DNA of 64,000 nt. It comes from Persicobacter diffluens (GTDB lineage Bacteria; Bacteroidota; Bacteroidia; Cytophagales; Cyclobacteriaceae). The DNA lies in NCBI RefSeq assembly GCF_036244895.1, contig NZ_BQKE01000004.1, positions 372,001-436,000 of the forward strand. Reading direction: 5' to 3'. Shown here piece after piece: positions 47,165-57,605 of the stretch. Every line of letters begins with the position of its first letter. The first letter of the stretch is position 1. The notes beneath the pieces were generated by a model, which did no database searches, had not been told where the DNA came from, and was given only the letters and a program-made list of their open reading frames with translations. A program made the position numbers and the translations under genes.

Positions 47165-47480
47165 AATTCGTGGTTTCAAAAATACATTCTCTGAACTTTT
47201 CTTGGTAAAAAACGAAACAAAAAATCAAGGCCATCCCCTTGTATTGGAAATTTCTTCCGTATATTTTTCAAATGCACTAATTGCCAATGAATGCCCCTAT
47301 TCTAAAAAACATTCGAGCACATTAGGGACATTCGTGGCTAAAATCATCACACCTAATCCTCAAAAGTTAATTAGTGGAATTGGCGTAATTTGTGGTTAAA
47401 AACATCACCACAACTCCCCAATACAAAAATCAATAATAATTTGTGAAATTTGTGGCAAAAAATACCACTCCTACCCTCTA
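47165..47480 (+). repeat. intergenic repeat family 3, rest of copy 1 and full copy 2
   Basis: Bases 47165-47195 continue copy 1 beyond the IS. Copy 2 runs from about 47196 (TTTTCTTGGTAAAAAACG) and includes degenerate repeats of TTYGTGGCTAAAA type at intervals of about 60 bases. It lacks the 155-bp hairpin and has an unoccupied IS target (GGCGTAATTTGTGG). Short open frames across it are not genes. Confidence 0.75.
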
Positions 47481-47759
47481 AAAACTGGCCACACATTCTG
47501 TAATCGTATTCGGGGCAACCGTACACTGCAAGGGAGATGCTGCTATCAACAAGAAAAGGCAAGTCCTCCTTATTTTATCCTCACTCCATTTGAAACAACT
47601 TCTGAGGGAGGAATTTGTCCGGGAGAAATGTGGACTTCCTTCCTTCCGTTCTCTAAAATTATTATCTTTACGCTATCTCAAAAATGTATAAATGGTGAAT
47701 TTCCTGAATGGAACAGCCATGATTTTACGAGCTGAGAGCGCATTTTTTAAAAGAAGGTT
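47481..47759. other. intergenic region upstream of HTCS 2
   Basis: About 280 bases before the second hybrid regulator. TATCTTTAC near 47666 resembles a Bacteroidota -7 box and also occurs upstream of susC; no -33 partner is clear. Otherwise nothing is recognisable. Confidence 0.35.
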
Positions 47760-50700
47760 ATGAGAAGAGGTTCTGTTTATTTTTGCCAGTGGGTGAATTT
47801 TCTATTTTTATTGTTTCCGCAATGCCTTAGAGCACAGGGATCATTAAAAGTTGCCGGGACTTATAGTATAGAAGATGGTTTAATCCACAATGGTGTGACT
47901 TCCATGGTGGAAGATGATAAGGGTTATCTTTGGTTTGGTTCATTTGAAGGTTTGTGCCGATATGATGGTCTGAATACCGAAGTTTATAAAAACGCCATTG
48001 GATCTCCGCTCCTCAAAAATAACCAGATAAAAAGCCTGGCCAAGGATACTAAGGGTAATGTCTGGATTGGCACGGAAAAGGGAATCTCCTGCTATAATCA
48101 AAAGTTAGATCAGTTTTTTGATATTGATGATTATCACTCCTTCAAGAGTCCGTCAATTCGGAAAATAAAAATGGGGGCGGAAGGCGCACGTATTATCGCC
48201 TGGTCAGCAGAAGAAGGCGCTTTCCTCTATAATCATGAATATGAATTGATAGATTATTTTCCCCATTGCCAATGGAATAGCTTTGACCAAAATGTGATTG
48301 ATTTCTTGCCCATTAGCCAGGATCAATATTTGGTGCAGACCAATAGAGGTCTTTTCAGCTATGATGCAGCGCAGGGAAAGTATGATTTGCTGTTTAAAAT
48401 TAGGCCCTCCATTCACGGTAATGTTATTCGATTAAATTCGGAGGAATTTCTTTGTACATCTTTTGATGGCATCCATTACTTCAAGCTTGAAAGTACTCAA
48501 GGACAACTGAGACTGCTGAACAGGAGGGTCGTGAGAAAAGGCACCGCCTTTACAAGTGTGGAACAAGATAGCTTTGGAGGATTCTGGCTGGGAAGTTTAA
48601 TTTCCGGGATTTATAAATTTAATAATCTTTCGGATTTATTAAATCTTGACATTGAACCAGGGCGATTCCAATTGCCTTCAGTGAATTTGCGAATTAGTGG
48701 ATCTTATGTGACCTCAGACCAACGTATATGGGTGAGCAGCTACAATAAAGGGGCCTTCTGTTTTAACGGTCGCCCCAATCCTTTCCACCTTTACGAAACG
48801 GACAATACCCTGAGTAAAGGTTATATCAATACCATGGATGATTTTGATAGTTGTCGTGCCATTGTGACGGTTTCTTATGGTTCCATGCACCTTTTTAATA
48901 CGGAAACCAACCAATTAGATCCAATCGATTTTTTGCCGGAATCATTAAGGAATGCGCAATGTCACTGGATGTTTGGGGATAAGGTAGGAGATTTTTGGAT
49001 GAACTTTGGGGAGGACAGAGGGATTATGCGCTATTCCAAAAAGAAGGATAAGGTGGAGTATTTAGCGGAAATGGAAGCCATCATTCCTTACCGTATGCGA
49101 CTTCGTGGGCAGGCAGAGGATGATAATTTAAATCTATGGTTGGCGGATAAGGACCATATTTTTCTGGTGAAGATGGAGGAGGACCGCACTATTTTAGCCG
49201 TGGAGGATATCAGTCAGCAGTCTTTTTTTGCGGAACATCAGGATCTCATTTTTAAATTTTTATACAAAGACCCGGGGGAACCCTATATCTGGATAGGGAG
49301 TAATAGTGGGTCCCTTATTCGCCTAAATCCTGAACGCAAAAATAGTCAGGGAGAATTCATAGTGGAAGAATTTCCAATTCTTGGGCTTCAAAGTGAAGAA
49401 TTAACCAATAGCGTTATCTCCTGTATGCTCCGATTGCCCAATGGTGATTTTTATGTAGGGACGGAATTCAATGGGATTTACTTATTTGATTTCAGTCAGC
49501 AGGAACCAAGCTATACCATTCTTTCAGAAAAGGAGGGGCTATCCAATAATATTGTCCGAAATATGTTATTTGATGGAGAAGAGGGCATTTGGGTTTCCAC
49601 GGATTTGGGCTTGAACCTGATCCATACCAATACCAAAGAAATTCGCCGTTTTACCCTGGGTGACGGCTTACCGTTCCAGGATTTTTGGTATTCCGCCCTG
49701 CGTTTGAAGAACAATAAAATGTTAATGGCGGGCTGGTCCGGACTGAGTTTTTTTGATCCCAAAGAAGTGAGTGTGAATGAACAATTTCCGACCGTTTCTT
49801 TTGGTCAGTTGTATATAAAAAATAAACAGGTAAATCCATTAGATACTATTCAGGGGCGGGTGATTCTCGATAAGGCTTTGGAGTCAGGAGATGTACTGGA
49901 TTTGCGCTATGACGAGAATTTCTTTGCGGTAGATTTTAAAGCCATTCAATTTGGGAATATGGATAATACCATGATTCGTTACCAGCTGCTACCGGGCAAT
50001 GAATCCTGGATTCACCTTCCGGCCCACCAGAGTCGGATCGTTTTTAATGAACTCCAAGCCGGAAAATACCAATTGAATATTCAGGCTTCCAATGCGCTGA
50101 ATAAGTGGACGGCTCCCATGACCCTCAATATCCATATTGCTCCTCCGTTTTGGAAAACCATTTATGCCTATGTGGTTTATACGCTGGTGTTTATTTTACT
50201 TTTTTATCTATTGATGAGGGTGATATTAAATTTCAATTCCCTTAAATATCAGGTGCAGATTAAGGAATTGGAGAAAAAGCAACAGAAAGATTTAAACGAT
50301 GCTAAATTGAGTTTTTTCTCCAATATTTCTCATGAGCTTAAAACGCCCTTGACCCTGATCACGGGTTTGGTGGAACAGCTGTCCTTAAGACTTAGAGGTA
50401 ATGAGGAGATCCACCAGAAGTTACTGACCATCGGGCGGCAGTCTCGGAAAATGACGGAACTGGTACATCATGTCCATGAATTCCATAAATCAGAATCCGT
50501 GGCCCTTTCTCTGGAGCCGGAGGTGTTTGATTTCGGCTTATTCATGAAAAATTTACTGGCGGATTTTGAATATCTGGCAGAGGATGAAGGAAAAAGCTTA
50601 ACCGTAGCGCTTCCCGAGGAGCAGGTCATCGTAAAAGCAGATCAGGAAAAACTGGAAATCATTTTCAACAATTTATTGTCCAATGCTTTTAAATTTACGC

Positions 50701-51839
50701 AGGAAAAAGACAGCATTTCCGTTTCGGTGCGGGTGAAGGAGAATGAGGTAATGGTCTGGGTAAAAGATAGCGGAATGGGGATTGCTTCCGAAGATTTGCC
50801 CCATATTTTTGACCGTTTTTTTAAAGGTGAACATGCACAGGAGCATAACCCTCAGGGCAGTGGAATTGGACTATCTTTTTCTCAAAAGTTGGCGGGCTTG
50901 CATTATGGGGTAATTTCGGTGGAAAGTGTGATCCAACAGGGTGCTACCTTTTTGGTGAAATTACCGATTGTTTCTTCTGAAGAGATTAATCTGGATCAGA
51001 GCGAAGACGCCTCTGCCGATCATGTGGAAGTAGAGGAAAGCTGGGATGGCGCTTTTGAAAGTGAATACCAAAACGCCCTCATTTATGTGGTAGAGGACAA
51101 TGTGGATTTGGGAAATTACCTGAAGAATACCCTTTCGCATAATTTTCAGGTAATGCTCTTTCATACTGCTGACGCTTGTTTAAAGCAACTCGAATTTCAG
51201 TGGCCGGATTTGATCATTTCTGATATTTATATGCCCGAAATGAGCGGGCTGGAATTATGCGAAATCATTAAAAGCGACCTGAAAACCACCCATATTCCCC
51301 TGATGATGCTTTCGGCTAGTGAAAAAATGGGAGATCAGATAAAAAGTGCACAGGTGGGAGCGGATATTCACCTGCAAAAGCCTTTCAAGAATGAACATTT
51401 ATTTGCGAAAATTGAAGGCCTTTTGAGAAGTAGGGAACAACTGCAAAAGCGTTATCAGATAAATTATCCCTTAACGCAAAATAAGGTGAATACTGTGGAA
51501 GAGGATTTTCAGTTTATGGAAGTACTGAACCAGCTCATCGAAGAAAACCTGGATAATCCCGACCTGAACATTGATTACTTTCATACCAAACTTCATATCA
51601 ACCGCACTCACTTTTTTAAGAAGGTAAAAGAACTCACCGATATGACCCCTCAGGAGTTGCTGCGCTCCCGCCGAATGAAAAAAGCCGCAACACTATTAGC
51701 TGAAAATGAATTATCCGTAAATGATGTCTTTATGCGTTCCGGTTTTAAGAGCCGGGCTCATTTTTCCAAAATCTTTAAGGAAACTTTTGGCGTGGCACCG
51801 AGTAAATATGTGGCCGAACATAAGCATAAAATCGACTAA
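47760..51839 (+). CDS. hybrid two-component regulator (HTCS) 2
   Basis: Second one-protein sensor-regulator. The signal peptide ends near CLRAQ; a periplasmic propeller sensor (GYLWFGSFEGLCRYDG, GNVWIGTEKGISCYN and similar blades) spans about residues 30-720, then a Y_Y_Y domain and a membrane helix near 810. The kinase has ISHELKTPLTLITG, NLLSNAFKFT, DSGMGIASEDLPHIFDRFF and GSGIGLSFS. The receiver at about 1108-1220 has its Asp in IISDIYMP (about 1155). An AraC HTH closes the protein (INRTHFFKKVKEL, SRAHFSKIFKETFGVAPSKY). It probably controls the surrounding sulfated-galactan genes. Confidence 0.92.
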   Translation: MRRGSVYFCQWVNFLFLLFPQCLRAQGSLKVAGTYSIEDGLIHNGVTSMVEDDKGYLWFGSFEGLCRYDGLNTEVYKNAIGSPLLKNNQIKSLAKDTKGNVWIGTEKGISCYNQKLDQFFDIDDYHSFKSPSIRKIKMGAEGARIIAWSAEEGAFLYNHEYELIDYFPHCQWNSFDQNVIDFLPISQDQYLVQTNRGLFSYDAAQGKYDLLFKIRPSIHGNVIRLNSEEFLCTSFDGIHYFKLESTQGQLRLLNRRVVRKGTAFTSVEQDSFGGFWLGSLISGIYKFNNLSDLLNLDIEPGRFQLPSVNLRISGSYVTSDQRIWVSSYNKGAFCFNGRPNPFHLYETDNTLSKGYINTMDDFDSCRAIVTVSYGSMHLFNTETNQLDPIDFLPESLRNAQCHWMFGDKVGDFWMNFGEDRGIMRYSKKKDKVEYLAEMEAIIPYRMRLRGQAEDDNLNLWLADKDHIFLVKMEEDRTILAVEDISQQSFFAEHQDLIFKFLYKDPGEPYIWIGSNSGSLIRLNPERKNSQGEFIVEEFPILGLQSEELTNSVISCMLRLPNGDFYVGTEFNGIYLFDFSQQEPSYTILSEKEGLSNNIVRNMLFDGEEGIWVSTDLGLNLIHTNTKEIRRFTLGDGLPFQDFWYSALRLKNNKMLMAGWSGLSFFDPKEVSVNEQFPTVSFGQLYIKNKQVNPLDTIQGRVILDKALESGDVLDLRYDENFFAVDFKAIQFGNMDNTMIRYQLLPGNESWIHLPAHQSRIVFNELQAGKYQLNIQASNALNKWTAPMTLNIHIAPPFWKTIYAYVVYTLVFILLFYLLMRVILNFNSLKYQVQIKELEKKQQKDLNDAKLSFFSNISHELKTPLTLITGLVEQLSLRLRGNEEIHQKLLTIGRQSRKMTELVHHVHEFHKSESVALSLEPEVFDFGLFMKNLLADFEYLAEDEGKSLTVALPEEQVIVKADQEKLEIIFNNLLSNAFKFTQEKDSISVSVRVKENEVMVWVKDSGMGIASEDLPHIFDRFFKGEHAQEHNPQGSGIGLSFSQKLAGLHYGVISVESVIQQGATFLVKLPIVSSEEINLDQSEDASADHVEVEESWDGAFESEYQNALIYVVEDNVDLGNYLKNTLSHNFQVMLFHTADACLKQLEFQWPDLIISDIYMPEMSGLELCEIIKSDLKTTHIPLMMLSASEKMGDQIKSAQVGADIHLQKPFKNEHLFAKIEGLLRSREQLQKRYQINYPLTQNKVNTVEEDFQFMEVLNQLIEENLDNPDLNIDYFHTKLHINRTHFFKKVKELTDMTPQELLRSRRMKKAATLLAENELSVNDVFMRSGFKSRAHFSKIFKETFGVAPSKYVAEHKHKID

Positions 51840-51950
51840 TGATCCGTTAATATTCAGCTATCTCATCCTCCTTTTAAATGCTAACTTATAAAAAGTTATA
51901 GCGCTGGATTAGCGGCATTTTTGCATTGATTTACTATTGTCTTTTCCTAA

Positions 51951-52166
51951 TCCGAATTATTCACCGCTAGATTTAGTGAGTCGTCTTAAGTGACTTATGT
52001 TTAGTCTGATAGGATCGTTATTGCTAAATTATTAATAGCCCAAATTTGGGCAAGCTTGCTTTCTCCTCATTCATCTGCTTCGTTGGAAAAAACTTGAAAT
52101 AGGGAACTATTCCTTCATTTTTCCCGCCTTGCAGCTAAACGAGGTTTTAAGCATGAATAATCCGGG
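51951..52166 (+). mobile_element. small TIR element, copy E (216 bp)
   Basis: Flanked by CTAA at 51947-51950 and 52167-52170. Ends are TCCGAATTATTCACCGC and GCATGAATAATCCGGG. Along its length it is very close to copy A, so both may be recent. It lies between the regulator and the giant sulfatase gene. Confidence 0.88.
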
Positions 52167-52310
52167 CTAATAGGAGGAGCTTCTGCTAAAGATTAATTTT
52201 TACGCAGCTGGAAATCTATGGCCTTTAATTTTTTACCAGACGCAGTTTCCTCCTTGAAACAATAATTTTTTATAAAAAAATAGTTTGACTTCTATACCAT
52301 TTTTAAAACT

Positions 52311-55300
52311 ATGAGGAGCATTAAATTTTTACTGTTGTTTCTGCTTGTAAACCCCATTTTGGGCTTAAGAGCACAAGAAAAACCCAACCTTTTAATTATT
52401 CACACGGATGAGCACAACTACAAAACCATTGGGGCCTATCGGGAATTGCTTCCGGCCAACATAGGGAATCCCTGGAATGCGACAGCGCATATTCCAACCC
52501 AAAATCTGGATCGCATAGGGAAAGAAGGAGCCATTTTGACGAACCATTATGTCAGTTCCCCCACCTGTACGCCCTCTCGGGCTTCTTTGGTGACCGGTAG
52601 GTATCCCTTTGCCACCGGAGCACCACGCAATGATCGTCCCATGCATGGGGATATGCAAACTTTTGCCCATGTATTGAAGGATAATGGATACAAAACGGCC
52701 TATGTTGGAAAATGGCATTTGGAAGGACAGGATCCGGAAACTTTCGGGGCAGGCCGGAATTTTGGCTTCGATAATATTGACTGGAGAATTGAAAAGGAGC
52801 ACTGGACTTATTATGATATTAGTAAGAATCCTCCGGGAACTATTTGGACACCGGATGATTTACCCGCCGGAAAAGATGAAGACCATGTGGACATTGAACA
52901 TGCCTCTGATTTTTTTACGGATAAGGCCCTGGAAATTATGGGGCAGAATGTGACCGATGGAGATCCCTTTTGCTTAATGATTTCTATTCCGGACCCCCAT
53001 ACCCCGAATCATTCGCCCAAACGTCATGTGGAGTGGAGTCAGGGAGTGGGCTTTTCCGAACCGGAGACCATGACTTACGCCAACGAAAACGGAAGACCAT
53101 TCTGGGCTGATAAAGCGAACAATAATGATGTGGGCGAGGACGGGAAATATCATGAGTTTGACGAAGACTATATGAAGGAGTACTGGGGAATGGTCGCCGG
53201 CGTGGATGATAATGTGGGCCGGATGCTCGATTTTCTGGACGAACAGGGCATTGCCGACAATACCATCGTCATTTATACCGTGGACCATGGCGATATGCTT
53301 TTCGAGCATAGCCGGATCAATAAGGGCGTCCCCTACGATCCATCGGCCAAAGTGCCTTTCTTAATTCGCTATCCCGATCGTATTCCTTCGGGGAAAATCA
53401 TCAGTACGCCTATCGTCAATGTGGATGTGGCTGCCACGGTGCTAGGCTTGATGGACATGCCGGCCATGACCGCCATTGACGGGGTGGACCGCTCCGATAT
53501 TTTGGTGAGTACTAATTTAAATGAGACCGGAGACAATACCATTTTCGTTACTGAAGATGCTTCCTGGTGGGTGAGTGCGATGAATCAGCGCTATAAATTG
53601 GTGTTGAATAATAAAGAAACGCCCTGGCTGATCGATCTGGAGAACGATCCGCAGGAATTACATAATGCCATTGATGAAGCGGGCAATATGGCCATTGCCC
53701 TGGAATTAGAAGCAGAGCTCAGAAGGCAGATGGTGGAATATAACGAGCTGTACGGGGCAGGAACCAAATTTTTACAGTGGATTACCGAAGGTCCGGAAAT
53801 TCCGGAATTGCCCACGGTGGAGGAGTCCGTATTGCCATTAAATGAAACCCTTTTTGGTTTTGAGGGCAGCGCCATTATTGATGATACCCGGAAAGATTGG
53901 GCGTTTAACGATATTACCGCCTATACCACTGAGCTGGCTGCCACCGGTTCACAGAGTTTAAAGATCAGTCATACCGCTGCTTTATCAGCAAATGCGGCGG
54001 CACATGCACCTGCGGGAGCGGTGCAGCTTAAAGCGGGCATCTATACGATCAGAATGAAAGTTTGGAAAGAAGCGGGCAGTGCGATCAATCGCTTGCGGAT
54101 TAACTTTAAAAACCCCGGGCATAGCCTGGACCCTATTAGCCTGGCCGGCATAGCCGATGGGCAATGGGTGGAAGTGGAGAAAGTTTTTGATTTTGGAGGA
54201 ACTACAGCGGAGGGAACTTTGTCCATCGTTATCCAGCCGGGAGACACCAATGGGGGGGCTAATTCCAATCTTTATATTGATGACATTACCATAGAGGAAG
54301 GAGGAGATCCCAATGCCGGCAATGTGCAGGATAGTGAACCATTTGATGCTACGCTCTTCGGATTTGAAGGTCCGGTCAAAATTGATGGCACGAATAAAAA
54401 CTGGACGGTAGGCAATGGATGCGCCATTTCTGCCTCTGAATTTCATGGTGGAGCGCATAGTCTTTTCTTTTTTGAAGAAGGTGCTGCCCATGGCCCTAAA
54501 GGGGCAGTACGTTTGGCCGCTGGCGACCACATTTTCCGGGCGATGGTGAAAGTGCCGGAGAATAGCCGGGTGAATCGTTTCAAGTTCAATCTGAAAGATC
54601 CGAATGTGAACAATACCGTCGACATTCGTCATTTGCCACGTGGGGAATGGCAGGAGGTGAAGTTCAAGGTGACTTTGGAGTTGGGCATGGCCTACAGCGG
54701 AGCGGTTTCCATTTTATTGCAGTCCGGTGATTTGGCCGATGCTGACACGGAACGAAGCACGGTTCAATTCTATTTGGATGATATTTCGGTGGAATCTTTT
54801 GATGGCGGCATTCCGGACCCGACCTATAATTATCTGGCAGAGGATTATTATGGTTTTGAAGCGAATGAGGTTTTCAGCTGGAATATTACCAATAATCTGG
54901 CCCCCTATTTTGAAATTTCCGAAGAGCAGGTTTTTGAAGGACAAAAGGCTTTGAAATTTATGGGAGCCGAAGATTTAGTCTCGGGAAATAAGACCTTGTC
55001 TGCTGCTAAAGGATCGGTTAAAATTTCCGAAGGGGCTTATATGTTAAGCACACAGCTTTATATTCCTGAGGGGACAACATTATCCGCCTTGCGGGTATTG
55101 GTAGGCGATGCCGCTACCGAACAGTTGATCATCAGTACGGCAGATATTGCCAAAAATGAATGGGTGGAAGTCAGTGGCAAGCTGGATTTTCCCCGCGACT
55201 TAAGGGATTCTGAAGACGGACATCTTAAGATTCGTGTGATGGGTGCAGATGTAAATGAAGGCCATTTTTATATGGACAATTTTAGATTGTATGGCCCGAC

Positions 55301-57506
55301 ACCGGCCGAATTGGTTCCGGCACTTTTGGAAGAAGCCCGGGAAGCTTTGGCCATCGGTTTTGTGGAAGGAGACCATGCCGAGCATGTTACCGCAGATTTA
55401 GACCTGCCGGCGGAAGGTTTGCACGGTACCTTGATCCGCTGGGAAAGTGAGCTGCCCGAAACCATTTCTAAGAAAGGAATCGTGACCCGTGCGGCAGAAG
55501 CTGCTACGGTGACGCTCACCGCCACCATCATTAAAGAAGGACAAAGTGTGGAGAAGACTTTTGTTTTAAGTGTATTGGCACTTTCGGAGGCGGAGCAATT
55601 AGCGATTGCGCTGGAAGCCCTGAATTTGCCGGCCATTGTTCGGGAAGATATCGAATTACCAACGATCATTGATTTTGGCGCAAGCGTGGAATGGACTTCC
55701 TCTGCCCCTGAATTTTTATCTGAAACGGGAGTGGTAAACCCACAGGCACAAGAAGTAAAAGTGACTATGACCGCCCTGGTGACCCTGGGCGAATTGCAGG
55801 AGGAAAAGGTTTTTGAGGTCACCATTCCCGCGGCATCAGTTATTCCACCGGCCAAGGATTATAACTACTTGCATGAGGACTACTTTAGTTTCGAAACCAC
55901 CGACCCTTATGGGGCCTGGTCGAATAATAGCGGAAGTGTTTTTTCCGTCACGAATGAAAGGGCACTGCATGGGGCCCATGCCCTGAAAGTGACCAATGCG
56001 ACTGCTGATAATGCACAGGAAAACACTTTTAGTCCCTTTGGCAGTATGAAGCTGGAAGCCGGGGAGGAATATGATTTGAAATTCCATCTGTATATTCCGG
56101 CAGATTGTGAAATGAGCGAATTTACCTATACCTATGGTTCCAAGGGCACGGATTTAGTCATTGGCAGCACGACGATGAGCAGTTTGGAAAAAGACAAATG
56201 GGTGGAAGTTTTGGTGCCTTTTGTCGCTTCCGACCAGTGGGGTGAGGAAGGCAGAATAGGACTTAGGGTTAAACCTTCAGAGGGGGTCGGGACGATTTAT
56301 GTTGATCAAATTCAGGTGCTGGGCTATGAACCGGAAGTGCCCGTGATCATTGATAATCTATTGGACCAAAACTATTTTAGCTTTGAGACTAATGATCCTT
56401 TTGGCGAATGGGCCGGCTTAGCAGATACTGATTTTGATATTTCCGATGAAATGGCTTTCCATGGAAGTAAAGCGCTGCGCGTAAGCACGACCGGCACGAC
56501 TAGTCAGCATAATATTTTCTCTCCACGAGGAAGCCTGACATTAGAAAATGGGAATGATTATACCTTCAAAGCACAGGTGTATGTGGAAGAGGGAAGCCTC
56601 CTCAATGAATTGCTTGTCCTGTATGGGGATGTGGTGGCGGTCTATCCTTTTTCATTGGCCAACCTTACAAAAGGGGAATGGAATGAGCTGTCTTTTGATT
56701 TCACTTTGGAGGAGGACTTAACCGATCGGGGTCGCCTGGGCTTCCGTTTGAAACCGAATGAGGGAGCCGGTTTAATTTATATCGATCAGGTTGAAATTTG
56801 GGGAGAAGTTTCGGCCCCGGATGAGTACTATACCTTATCGGTGACTAATGGGACAGGATCCGGAGATTATGCCGAGGGAGCAACCGTTACAGTGGAGGCT
56901 AACGCAGCAGCTGCCGGTGAAGTCTTTGCCAGCTGGACCGGAGATCTTCATTTAATACCAGAGGTGGATGCCAGCCAGCCAAGGATTTCTTTCGAAATGC
57001 CGGCCGCTGCAATAAATTTAACGGCAACTTATTCGGCCATTCCGACCTACAGCTTAAAGGTGGAAAATGGTTCCGGTAGTGGGGATTACGCCCAAGGAGC
57101 GCAGGTCACCATTATTGCGAATGCCCCGGCGGCAGGTACTTTATTTGAGAAGTGGACGGGAGATCTTGAATCAGCTGGAATAGTGGATGCGAAGGATGAA
57201 ATCCAGACCTTCTTTATGCCTGATCAAGATATTAGTCTGAAGGCAACTTATGCCCCTGTTTTATCCGCGGAGGAGATCAGCGGTTTGCGCCTGTATCCAA
57301 ATCCGGTGGAAAGCCAATTACGATTGGAAGGTACAGGCTTACAAAAAGTGGAAGTAATGAATCTGAATGGTCAGTTGATGGGCGTATTTGAAATTTCCCA
57401 TGACACCGCTATACTGGATTTATCTCACCTTCCTGCCGGGCTATATTTGCTGAAAATACAAGCTGCGGACGCCCGCATTTCCCTGCAAAAAATTATAAAG
57501 CAATAA
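52311..57506 (+). CDS. multimodular S1 sulfatase (4), 1731 residues, T9SS-secreted
   Basis: Predicted cell-surface or secreted sulfatase fused to many accessory modules. Residues 24-485 are the sulfatase: Cys86 in TCTPSR, HTDEHNYKTIGAYREL and VDHGDMLFEH. From memory the N-terminus resembles S1_19 carrageenan sulfatases. Then follow jelly-roll modules of one kind at about 511-660, 679-825, 840-990, 1184-1335 and 1350-1495 (GFEG or FSFET starts, IYIDDI-like ends), two atrophied Ig-like domains at about 1000-1178, two InlB-type repeats at about 1506-1650 (NGTGSGDYAEGA, SWTGDL), and a type IX sorting domain from about 1661 (LRLYPNPVES). Typical S1 sulfatases have about 500 residues. The modules may bind polysaccharide. 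Confidence 0.87.
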   Translation: MRSIKFLLLFLLVNPILGLRAQEKPNLLIIHTDEHNYKTIGAYRELLPANIGNPWNATAHIPTQNLDRIGKEGAILTNHYVSSPTCTPSRASLVTGRYPFATGAPRNDRPMHGDMQTFAHVLKDNGYKTAYVGKWHLEGQDPETFGAGRNFGFDNIDWRIEKEHWTYYDISKNPPGTIWTPDDLPAGKDEDHVDIEHASDFFTDKALEIMGQNVTDGDPFCLMISIPDPHTPNHSPKRHVEWSQGVGFSEPETMTYANENGRPFWADKANNNDVGEDGKYHEFDEDYMKEYWGMVAGVDDNVGRMLDFLDEQGIADNTIVIYTVDHGDMLFEHSRINKGVPYDPSAKVPFLIRYPDRIPSGKIISTPIVNVDVAATVLGLMDMPAMTAIDGVDRSDILVSTNLNETGDNTIFVTEDASWWVSAMNQRYKLVLNNKETPWLIDLENDPQELHNAIDEAGNMAIALELEAELRRQMVEYNELYGAGTKFLQWITEGPEIPELPTVEESVLPLNETLFGFEGSAIIDDTRKDWAFNDITAYTTELAATGSQSLKISHTAALSANAAAHAPAGAVQLKAGIYTIRMKVWKEAGSAINRLRINFKNPGHSLDPISLAGIADGQWVEVEKVFDFGGTTAEGTLSIVIQPGDTNGGANSNLYIDDITIEEGGDPNAGNVQDSEPFDATLFGFEGPVKIDGTNKNWTVGNGCAISASEFHGGAHSLFFFEEGAAHGPKGAVRLAAGDHIFRAMVKVPENSRVNRFKFNLKDPNVNNTVDIRHLPRGEWQEVKFKVTLELGMAYSGAVSILLQSGDLADADTERSTVQFYLDDISVESFDGGIPDPTYNYLAEDYYGFEANEVFSWNITNNLAPYFEISEEQVFEGQKALKFMGAEDLVSGNKTLSAAKGSVKISEGAYMLSTQLYIPEGTTLSALRVLVGDAATEQLIISTADIAKNEWVEVSGKLDFPRDLRDSEDGHLKIRVMGADVNEGHFYMDNFRLYGPTPAELVPALLEEAREALAIGFVEGDHAEHVTADLDLPAEGLHGTLIRWESELPETISKKGIVTRAAEAATVTLTATIIKEGQSVEKTFVLSVLALSEAEQLAIALEALNLPAIVREDIELPTIIDFGASVEWTSSAPEFLSETGVVNPQAQEVKVTMTALVTLGELQEEKVFEVTIPAASVIPPAKDYNYLHEDYFSFETTDPYGAWSNNSGSVFSVTNERALHGAHALKVTNATADNAQENTFSPFGSMKLEAGEEYDLKFHLYIPADCEMSEFTYTYGSKGTDLVIGSTTMSSLEKDKWVEVLVPFVASDQWGEEGRIGLRVKPSEGVGTIYVDQIQVLGYEPEVPVIIDNLLDQNYFSFETNDPFGEWAGLADTDFDISDEMAFHGSKALRVSTTGTTSQHNIFSPRGSLTLENGNDYTFKAQVYVEEGSLLNELLVLYGDVVAVYPFSLANLTKGEWNELSFDFTLEEDLTDRGRLGFRLKPNEGAGLIYIDQVEIWGEVSAPDEYYTLSVTNGTGSGDYAEGATVTVEANAAAAGEVFASWTGDLHLIPEVDASQPRISFEMPAAAINLTATYSAIPTYSLKVENGSGSGDYAQGAQVTIIANAPAAGTLFEKWTGDLESAGIVDAKDEIQTFFMPDQDISLKATYAPVLSAEEISGLRLYPNPVESQLRLEGTGLQKVEVMNLNGQLMGVFEISHDTAILDLSHLPAGLYLLKIQAADARISLQKIIKQ

Positions 57507-57518
57507 TGGTTTAGTCTG

Positions 57519-57561
57519 AATTGCCCGGAGGGATCTTTACCATTCCTTCGGGCAATTTTTT
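57519..57561 (+). terminator. Rho-independent terminator after giant sulfatase
   Basis: AATTGCCCG pairs with CGGGCAATT (9 bp, with further partial pairing inside) and is followed by TTTT. Confidence 0.8.
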
Positions 57562-57605
57562 GCTTCCCCGATCTCTAAGGGGTAGAGGCTTATTTTTTTT
57601 ATTAT

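Noticed and set aside
47202..47399. Open frame with KHSSTLGTFVAKIITPNPQ
   Set aside because: The same peptide appears at 63653-63853 on the other strand because both are translations of intergenic repeat family 3; frames are not preserved over the whole repeat.
47165..47480. CRISPR-like array from TTYGTGGCTAAAA repeats
   Set aside because: Only three degenerate units at uneven distance, no constant repeat, and no cas genes nearby.
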